Positions 56,881 through 64,000 of a stretch of DNA of 64,000 nucleotides are shown one piece after another. Origin of the DNA: Epiperipatus broadwayi (taxonomy: Eukaryota; Onychophora; Udeonychophora; Euonychophora; Peripatidae). The translations under genes were made by a program, and so were the position numbers. The notes beneath the pieces were generated by a model, which had not been told where the DNA came from, searched no databases, and saw only the letters and a program-made list of their open reading frames with translations. The stretch lies in assembly GCA_028023455.1 (NCBI GenBank), contig JAQFVV010006294.1:64001-128000 (forward strand), written 5' to 3'. Every line of letters starts with the position of its first letter. The first letter of the stretch is position 1.

Positions 56881-59656
56881 TAAACCCGCAAAATGTCTTT
56901 TATATATATATTGTACCAGACAGTATTAAACATTAGGCACAAGATGGATGCAAGCATACTTGCAGCCTGAACAAATGTATATAATATAATAAAAGGATTG
57001 GTCTGTGCAAGTATATTTTCTCTTCGCTTATGCACATATTTTTTTTTTTTTTTTAAAAAAAGGTAAATGGTGATGATACGCTTTATAAATGTAGAAGTAT
57101 ACTAGACTGAAATATATATTTTTCTGTTTTATAAATAAGTTATTTTTGAGATGGTAGGGAGATATAAATTTATACTGCGAAACATAAATGTAGTTGTAAG
57201 TAGCCCAGCAATCAAGTATGTTTTATTTTATATTGTCAAACTTTTATGTATTTTTTTTTTTTATTGCGTGATGTTTACAAAGACTTAAAAAACAATTTTA
57301 ACTTTTACAACACATATACATTTTAATCTTTAACAAATCTTCTTTTTTAGAATTTAGTTTTCATTATGGCAGGTAAGTCAGTGAACCCTTTCTTTTATTA
57401 TATAATGTTTCAGAGAAAAATGTAGAAATGCTTTTTATTGGTCACGCGGCTTGACACCTGTAGAACCATAATTAATTAAAAAAATATGGGATAGGAATTT
57501 AAACCCCTCAAATTGATTTAAAACATAAAAATCTTTGTTAAAACAAAATATCTTTGTTTTAATTAAACTGAATAAAAGAGAAAAATAAGAGATAGCTAAA
57601 AATAGATTCAGTTATGTCCATTGTTTAAATCCAAGCAATTAAAAAGAAATGATAGTAATTGATTAAAAACATGTAAAAGCAATAGTTTGTAGAGGGGATG
57701 ATAAAATACACCCTGTAATGGGGAGTGGGGATATATAAATGCTGATCAGGTGAGATTATGAGATTTTTATTTGAATTCTTCTGAAGAGTGCTGATCAAGA
57801 AGAAATGGGAGATTAATCTAATTCATTCGGGCCAAGCAGAAAGTTTTGAAAATAATTTTTCAAGGAAAGTAATAGTAAGCCGTAGTTCTGGGCAAGTGGA
57901 GAAATTTTAACGAGTTGTAGCAAGCTGAAGTTATATAAAATCCGAAGGAATAAAATCGCAGACAGAAATTTAGAATGGATATAGAAATATAATGAGGAAA
58001 AATAAACCAGAAAAAAAAAAAGATAGGACGAAGAGAAATTCCAAAAATATTTAAACTGAAACAATATAATTTCAGTGATACCAACAACTTTAACCAGAAC
58101 ACTCTTTTACATAAGTTTTACATTAGAGAACAAAAAAAGTTAAAACATCGCACGAAAAAATAAAAGAAAGTAGCTGAAATCTAAGTTAAATCTAAATTGA
58201 AGCTGAATATCACTGGAAGAATGGAATCAAGATTTATTTGCATCGCACAAACATGTACAGAGTAGAGGACTCAATTTGGTACATTCGCACAGCTCAAATC
58301 CGATGTAGCTACCAAATTGTGACTATCCACTTCTGTAAAGTATAGCTGTTCATAAACAATTTTGCCAACCCTCCATGGAAGCTATACCAGCAGTCATCTG
58401 CTTGGTAGATTATATGTCTCCTTTAAAAGCCCCTAGCCTGGAGAAGAACGAAGCCTTTATATTTATATATATTTTTTGTTTATTTCTTATTAATGATGTT
58501 TTCTATTCTATTTATTCTTTGTGATTGTCAAGTTAACCAATGAATTACGTAACAGTTTTCCATATATTTTATTAGTAATTTTTCAATTGTGTGTATGGTT
58601 CATTGGAATATTTAACTCATAAATGTAAATTTTAATATTTCACAAATAACTTAAACCAGGGACATTTATAGAAAGTAGACTTACTCCTAAAGATATATAC
58701 ATGCGATTCGTAGGCATTAGCTTATCCGTTTTAGTTTTGTTTTGTTAAACAGCTATCCGTTACAAACAGGATCAGAGTATAATTAATAAATTTTTCTTTC
58801 TTTAATAGTATATCAAGCCTACTAACCAATATAATATAATGGCTGATGAGTGCGTGTATTTCATTCATAAATAGCTTTCTTTTATCTATTTAATCCGCCA
58901 AGTGCAGGATTCATTAAATTATAATGTGCTGCGAGTTCATTTCCAACCATATAAATTTATTCCATCTACCAAGTGCAGGCTTATTTTATAATGAATAAAA
59001 ATAAATAAATAAAGCATTTCCCTATTTTCTGTTATCCACTATGTGCAGGATCTATTAAGAAACTTTCAATAATCAAACATGATTAATTTGCAGTCAAAAT
59101 GTTATATTAATTGAGAACGAAGTTTTAATTATATTCATAAAAAAAAAAGAGGGTTATTTTATGAAACACATACATGCCAAGGCCAACTTATGTTGTATTT
59201 ATGCATATGATAACCTATTCCACATAAGAGTACAAAGTGTGTAAGTGAAGAAGCTCAGCCATTCTATCCCATACATTAAATCATTTAAAAATTACAAGTT
59301 TGGATTTCAATTATTATTTTTTATGTGTTTTATTTTCTTTGTTATGTGTAATTCTATATATAATATAATAGAGAGCTTAATAAATATGAAGTTATAATTT
59401 TTAAAAGTATAGTGTTGTGTTGTGTGTTTAATAATAGATATATTGTTCAACCTCCTTTATTAACTAAGGAACAAACCACTTTCCCGAGATAAAGAGTTGA
59501 TTGAGCTAGCATGGGTTAGTCTTTATCGGAATCCAGAATAATTCATTAGAGCATCCATCTTTTTATTGATTTTATTATGAATAAGATACTAACCCTTTTA
59601 TAAATGATGCAGTCATATCTTTCTGGGGAGACAGCAATCTTTTTCCAGGGGTGGAG
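56881..59656. other. Pyrophosphatase intron, no secure gene
   Basis: AT-rich. The exception is 58220-58450, with higher G+C and fewer runs; on the minus strand it has AAATAAA near 58240 and sequence such as ACTGCTGGTATAGCTTCCAT. It has no splice-flanked open frame and could be a SINE or LTR fragment. Box B-like GGAATTTAAACCCC occurs near 57493. Loose repeats of ACCAAGTGCAGG / CCACTATGTGCAGGAT lie at 58890-59055. Confidence 0.5.
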
Positions 59657-59855
59657 TGTAAAGGTCCCAGTTAAATGAACCTTTCAAAAGTATGAATGCA
59701 TTAATTTCTTCTTCGGATGCAATTTGGGTAAAATAATAAATCATGGTGCCTAACTGAATATCTAGAATCATTGCTCAGTTGCATGACATGCATTTCATGT
59801 TCAATGCATGTATACAGAAAGTGTAAATGACCAAGGTATGCCTATGACTGGTACA
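59657..59855 (+). repeat. 5' LTR of a Ty3/gypsy retrotransposon
   Basis: Begins TGTAAAGGTCCCAG and ends ACTGGTACA, the usual TG...CA limits, about 199 bp. A gypsy-type primer binding region follows at once. The 3' LTR lies outside the window, so LTR divergence cannot be read. Confidence 0.6.
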
Positions 59856-59860
59856 GTAAA

Positions 59861-59879
59861 TTGGCGACCAACATTTTGG
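59861..59879 (+). promoter_or_regulatory. Primer binding site region of the gypsy element
   Basis: TTGGCGACCAACATTTTGG, five bases after the LTR end. TTGGCGACC is the common start of Ty3/gypsy primer binding sites, complementary to a tRNA 3' end. Confidence 0.6.
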
Positions 59880-60126
59880 GTATGATGCATTTCGAATGCA
59901 CATAGGTTAATAAAGGGGGACACAGCTGCTCAATGTAAATAAAAGAAAGAGAATATATTGATAGGAGGTGTAGGCAGGTAGAAAGATATAACTGGAGCAT
60001 AAAAAGAAACAAATAGACATATACTAGATATATAGGTGGTAAACAGATTAGGATTGAGCTAAGTGTGTATGTATTGAGATTTGATATAAAAGAAAATTAG
60101 TAAATAGAATATTTTGTGAAATAAAA

Positions 60127-61560
60127 GTGTGGATAATTATGTACGTGCAAGACAGTAATAAATATCACTTATTCATGTGGACTAGATCATATACTAAAAA
60201 AATGGATCAGCAAAACTTAAATGAAAAGAAAGAAGAAAGTCAATATATAGATCAAGAAATCAGAGTAGAGACAGATAGTATACAGAAAAATGTAATAGAA
60301 ACTAAAAAAAAAAAGAAGTTAATGAATATAATGCTAGACTTTATGAGAAAAGTGAGAAAAGAAATAGCCAAGGTACCACAACAAATAAGAGTTAAAAAGG
60401 GAAATGAAAAAAAGCATGAATGGCACATCTCAGAGAATAGACACTTTGAAAGAGAAAATGGTACTTGAATTAAAAATGAGAACCCAAAATATGGTAACAA
60501 AATATGACAGCCTTAACCATAGTCATAGTAGTAACCGAATGGAAGTGATAAAAACTAGCCAACACTTAATAGGAGTAGAATGTGAGGGTATGTATGAACA
60601 AATCGTTCAAAAAGGATATATAGAAAAAAGCTGCAATAGTAAAATGAATGAACTAGAGAAGTTAGTAGGGAACAATGCCAAAGTAATAAAAATGAAACAG
60701 ACAACAAAGCAGATAGAACAACAGATCGCGATACCAATCGGCAGCAGTAACAAACATGAACAGTAAGCTACTAATGAAGAATTACATACCCAGATGAAGG
60801 GATGTGAGATAGGTAGTGAAGGAAGCAGTAGTAATGTGAATATAGTAAGAAGGGATAAAATAGAGAAAAATAATGCAGGTATTGAATTAAGAAAGTTACT
60901 AGAGGGAGATAACAGTTATATGTATGTATCAAACATGAACCAATTTCTAAAGATAAGAGTGTTTGAAGGGCAGACAGGTGAAGCTCCAGTAGAACACCTT
61001 AACAGCTTAGAATATTATTTCAGAATAAATCAGATGGATGAGACTAGCCAGTTACCCATTGCATACAGTCACCTACAGAATGATGCTCGTGCATGGTGGG
61101 ATTCACTGTTTTACCACCGAAATACATACGAATAATATAAAAAGGCCTTGCTACGAAACTTCTAAAGTGATGAAAGACAAGAGATGGTATTGTACCAGAT
61201 AAGGCAAGAAAAATATAAAGTGGGAGGAGGTGAGAGTTACTACATGTGACCAAGCTCCGGACATTGAAGGCATGTCACATATCTGAGGGACAGATTATAA
61301 GAATAATTCGCCACAATTTACCATTCCATATCGAACAGATGCTACTAACAGCAAATATAAAGACAATGGAACAGGTAGCAGAATTACTAAATAGTATAGA
61401 GATCACCCAGAAAGGCAGACTGGCAGATAAAACAGATAGTACCAATAATGGAAAGGAAGAACCCTACAGCATAACAAAAGAAAGGAAAAAAACGTCACCA
61501 GCATTACACAACTTAAGGATTGTATGTTCATGCCAAAAGAAAGAGATAAAATTTGTATAA
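60127..61560 (+). pseudogene. Gypsy gag remnant
   Basis: A Lys/Glu-rich N-terminal region (60127-60766, largely coiled-coil-like), then the capsid block: FEGQTGEAPVEHLNSLEYYF, IAYSHLQNDARAWWDSLF (60960-61120) with the conserved WW. After a frame break, ALLRNF and then HISEGQIIRIIRHNL, MEQVAELLNSIE follow. No zinc knuckle was seen before the frame ends near 61560. Gag would form the particle shell. Confidence 0.8.
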
Positions 61561-62140
61561 GGAAATATCAAACCTAATTCGTTCATGGGAGGATAGAGTG
61601 CTGGAATATGTACCGCAAAAGTGTCCTATGATAAAAATGACATTAGGACGAGTAGAAGCATCAGCATTAGTGATTCTGGTAGCAAAATTTTGGTAAAATC
61701 AGAAAAGCTGTACCGAAAAATACCTTTAATGCCAGAGTATAAACACTTCCATTATGGGCTGCTTAAGTAACACTAGCAAATAACTGTAAGGCCAAGCTGA
61801 AACCTCATTAGATATGGCTACAAATAGATTCCCTTAGGTCGACAACATGCCATGCATTCCTAATCATGAGCAACTTAATCCATGAGGCAGTGTTGGGTTC
61901 AGACTTTTTACATAGGAACAAATGTAATATAAATTACGAAAAGGAGCGGATGGTATGCAATAATCACCAAATCCCATTTCTCGCCTCCATCAGCGTCCGA
62001 TGTTGTAGGAGTATGTTGCATGAAACAATCTACCATAGAGATGTTGGGAAAAAAGCTCAATATGGCTAAAATCACTTCACCAAATGAGGAGAAACTCAAC
62101 TCTCTACTTCAAGATTATGACACTATATTCTCTGATACTT
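61561..62140 (+). pseudogene. Gypsy protease remnant
   Basis: DSGSKILVKSEKLYRKI can be read from about 61670, with the DSG active-site triad of retropepsins, displaced by one base from the preceding VEASAL segment. Downstream, VLGSDFLHRNKCNINYEKE (near 61890-61945) corresponds to the conserved G-x-DFL block at the protease end. Confidence 0.75.
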
Positions 62141-63460
62141 GAGGAATAATCAAGGCATATACACAAAGGATAAAACTAAAGCCAGGAGAGCCATTCCAGG
62201 CATGTTCATATCCCAGACCTCACCAATTCAAGGAAGTAGAGCAACAATTGGAGCAAATGGTGGAGTGGGGCATGATCGATAAATGCTCATCATCATACTG
62301 TAACCCTCTTGTAGTTGTAAAAAAAAACGGAACCATCAGAATAGGTCTCGATGCCCGCCAATTGAACCGTGCAGCAATACCTGACAGCACCATTCTGCCA
62401 CCTATACAAAAACTGCTAATGAAGTTTAAAAGAAAAAGTTTTCGACTTTCGATATTACTGCTAGTTATTGGCAATCGAATTACCCCTGGCCGACCATCAA
62501 TATACCGCATTCACGTAAGGTGAATACTCGTAGCAATTCAACCAGATGCAGTTGGTTTAATCAACAGTGGAGAAGACCTACTACAGTGCCTAAACCAAGT
62601 GCTGACACCTGAAGTGAAGAAAAGCATAACTATTTATATGGATAATGTGGTAGTGGCCTCATAATCTATGGAAGAACATTTCCAACAGCTACAAAAGTTC
62701 TTTAGAGAATGCCAAGACAAGGGTATTAAAATAAACCTAAAAAAAGCACACTGATCAATAACGCAATTGAATTTCTCAGACATTTAGTGGGAGAGAATAG
62801 AATCAAACCACACCCTGACAAAATTATGGCCATCACTGAGTTCCCCAGACCTCGAACCAAGAAAAATGTAAGATCCTTTTTGGGTCTATGCAATTTCTAC
62901 AATAGATTCTGTGGGAAATTTGCTGATCAAATGGAGCCACTACTGAGGCTCATTAGAAAAGACACCCGTTGGAATTGGAGAGATGAACAAGAGGTGGTAT
63001 TTGAAATAGTAAAAACATTTTGTAAAACAGGTGATACTGGCATGTCCGAATTTTAATTGGCCATTTTTATGCCAAATAAATAGTAGTGGATATGGGCTGG
63101 GAGTTACACTCTCAGATCCAACCGAATAGACCAAGTATGAGTACTATATTTCATAAGCCAGCTGTTGAAAAGACCAGAGGTGAATTACACTGTTATGGAG
63201 AAACAAGCCCTGGCCATTGTATGGACATTTCAAAAGTTCCGATCCATGCTATTGAGTTCTGAGGTAGTGGTGATTATAAACCACAAAAGTCTAGAATTCC
63301 TCAACTGCAGCTACCTTAACAATAGCTGTTTGGTCCATTGGAGCCTGTTCCTTCAGGAATTCAACTACTCAATTAGGTATTGTAAGGAAGCTGAGAAGAT
63401 CATAGCTGACATACTCAGCCGCCATCCCATCCGGTCCAACAGCAACATGGAAATATAAAT
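62141..63460 (+). pseudogene. Gypsy reverse transcriptase and RNase H remnant
   Basis: RT: SSSYCNPLVVVKKNGTIRI, then LDARQLNRAAIPD (62290-62380); a damaged palm; ITIYMDNVVVAS-stop near 62625-62665, with YMDN in place of the YxDD box; FLGLCNFYNRFCGKFADQME (62877-62940). RNase H: NYTVMEKQALAIVWTFQKF (63183-63240), INHKSLEFL and IIADILSRHP (63400-63430). The altered YMDN box and breaks mean it is inactive. Confidence 0.88.
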
Positions 63461-63599
63461 GGCATATACATGACAAATATCATGTCATGTACCAGTGAAA
63501 GTATCGAGAAAAATTTATCTCAATTGACAGAAAAACAACATGAAGACAGAAAGCTACACCAAATTATAATACAATGCCAGAATACACTAGAAAAAACAA

Positions 63600-64000
63600 A
63601 AGCACAGATATAATATTGAAAAAGGTGTGCTATATTATCAAATTCAGGAAGAGAGTAATGAGTGGAGAGTGATTGTACCACCCCAAATGAGAAACTCTCT
63701 CATCAGTGATATCCACAAGTTATATGAACATTATGGCACCCATAAGACGAAATACTGCCTTCAATTATGGTTTTATTGGCCAAAGATGCACAAAATATTA
63801 CATTAAAAAAATGTGAAATATGTCAACAGGCAAAGCCATAGAATAAATCATATACCAGCCACATAAAATCAATCACCCCAAATAACCATAAAAAATCATG
63901 GCCATCAACTTTTATGGTCCACTGCCTCCTTTTAATAGATACCTATTGGTGGTATATGACCTCTTTTCAACGTTGGTTGCAGCATACACTCTGGCCAGAA
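63600..64000 (+). pseudogene. Gypsy integrase N-terminal remnant
   Basis: RNSLISDIHKLYEHYGTHKT, followed by QLWFYWPKMHKIL and CEICQQAKP-like sequence, makes up the HHCC zinc-binding domain (His-x4-5-His...Cys-x2-Cys) before the catalytic core, which begins near the window end. Frames are broken. Confidence 0.75.

Larger units (their letters stand above)
59657..64000 (+). mobile_element. Ty3/gypsy LTR retrotransposon, truncated by window end
   Basis: LTR, primer binding site, gag, protease, RT, RNase H and the start of integrase follow in the Ty3/gypsy order, all on the plus strand. Frameshifts and stops occur in most domains, so it is not autonomous. It lies in the upstream intron of the pyrophosphatase gene, antisense to it. 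Confidence 0.9.

Noticed and set aside
57813-58102. Phe/Leu/Ser-rich minus-strand open frames
   Set aside because: Overlapping frames in A-rich DNA without splice or family support.
58220-58450. Upstream pyrophosphatase exon
   Set aside because: GC-richer and with an AAATAAA on the minus strand, but no frame fits the conserved segment expected before ATHEWF, and no GT-AG borders fit.
1-64000. Bacterial-type features, CRISPR arrays, operons, integrons
   Set aside because: Direct repeats present are microsatellites, SINE-like units or tandem duplications without regular spacers. Gene structure is eukaryotic throughout.

Overview
The window looks like intronic DNA of a large, AT-rich (roughly 70% A+T), repeat-laden animal genome. 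Evidence for a metazoan: spliced exons with consensus GT-AG junctions, a soluble (family I) inorganic pyrophosphatase gene with very long introns, and a broad mix of animal-type transposons. These are Jockey/CR1-like, CR1-like (PHD plus esterase ORF1) and RTE LINEs, Penelope-like, Ty3/gypsy, hAT, several MITEs and tRNA-derived SINEs. A protostome invertebrate is my best guess. The species cannot be fixed from the sequence alone.

Host gene. Three consecutive coding exons of inorganic pyrophosphatase lie on the minus strand at 54870-54956, 21303-21388 and 9334-9443. Phases match exactly (0, 2, then 1), and the joined peptide runs co-linearly with the C-terminal third of eukaryotic PPase, including the active-site Tyr-Lys segment. 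The introns are about 33.5 kb and 11.9 kb, with more than 9 kb visible on each outer side. Nearly everything else is transposon fill of these introns. The 5' exons lie beyond position 64000. The last short exon was not found.

Nested candidates. Within the 33.5-kb intron are two converging putative terminal exons of unknown identity. One is on + at 42585-42806, unusually GC-rich and followed by AATAAA. The other is on - at 43337-43587.

Layout. 1-6.1 kb: decayed Jockey/CR1-like LINE (-) abutting a zinc-knuckle gag-like ORF (+). 6.9-7.7 kb: inverted pair of Penelope-type tails, one with a tRNA head. 8.1-9.3 kb: MITE with a smaller MITE nested in one end. 9.3 kb: PPase exon. 13.3-16.6 kb: fossil hAT transposon (+). 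18.0-19.6 kb: unclassified 1.5-kb repeat, second copy inverted at 39.5-41.1 kb. 19.65-21.0 kb: MITE filled with a tandem array. 21.3 kb: PPase exon. 21.5-24.7 kb: SINE-like copy and RTE LINE (-). 25.0-27.3 kb: inverted duplication and tandem tRNA-related repeats. 30.4-31.0 kb: LINE 3' fragment. 33.1-37.6 kb: CR1-like LINE (-). 38.6-39.3 kb: hAT-like end and a second CR1 3' end (+). 42.6-43.6 kb: nested exons. 50.4 kb: SINE. 53.1-53.7 kb: tandem SINE-like repeat. 53.9-54.7 kb: TA-flanked MITE. 54.9 kb: PPase exon. 55.8-56.9 kb: Penelope-like element with GIY-YIG. 59.66 kb to the end: Ty3/gypsy LTR retrotransposon, cut by the window edge.

All recognised autonomous transposons carry stops and frameshifts, so nothing here looks currently mobile on its own. 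No rRNA, functional tRNA, CRISPR or prokaryotic feature was seen.
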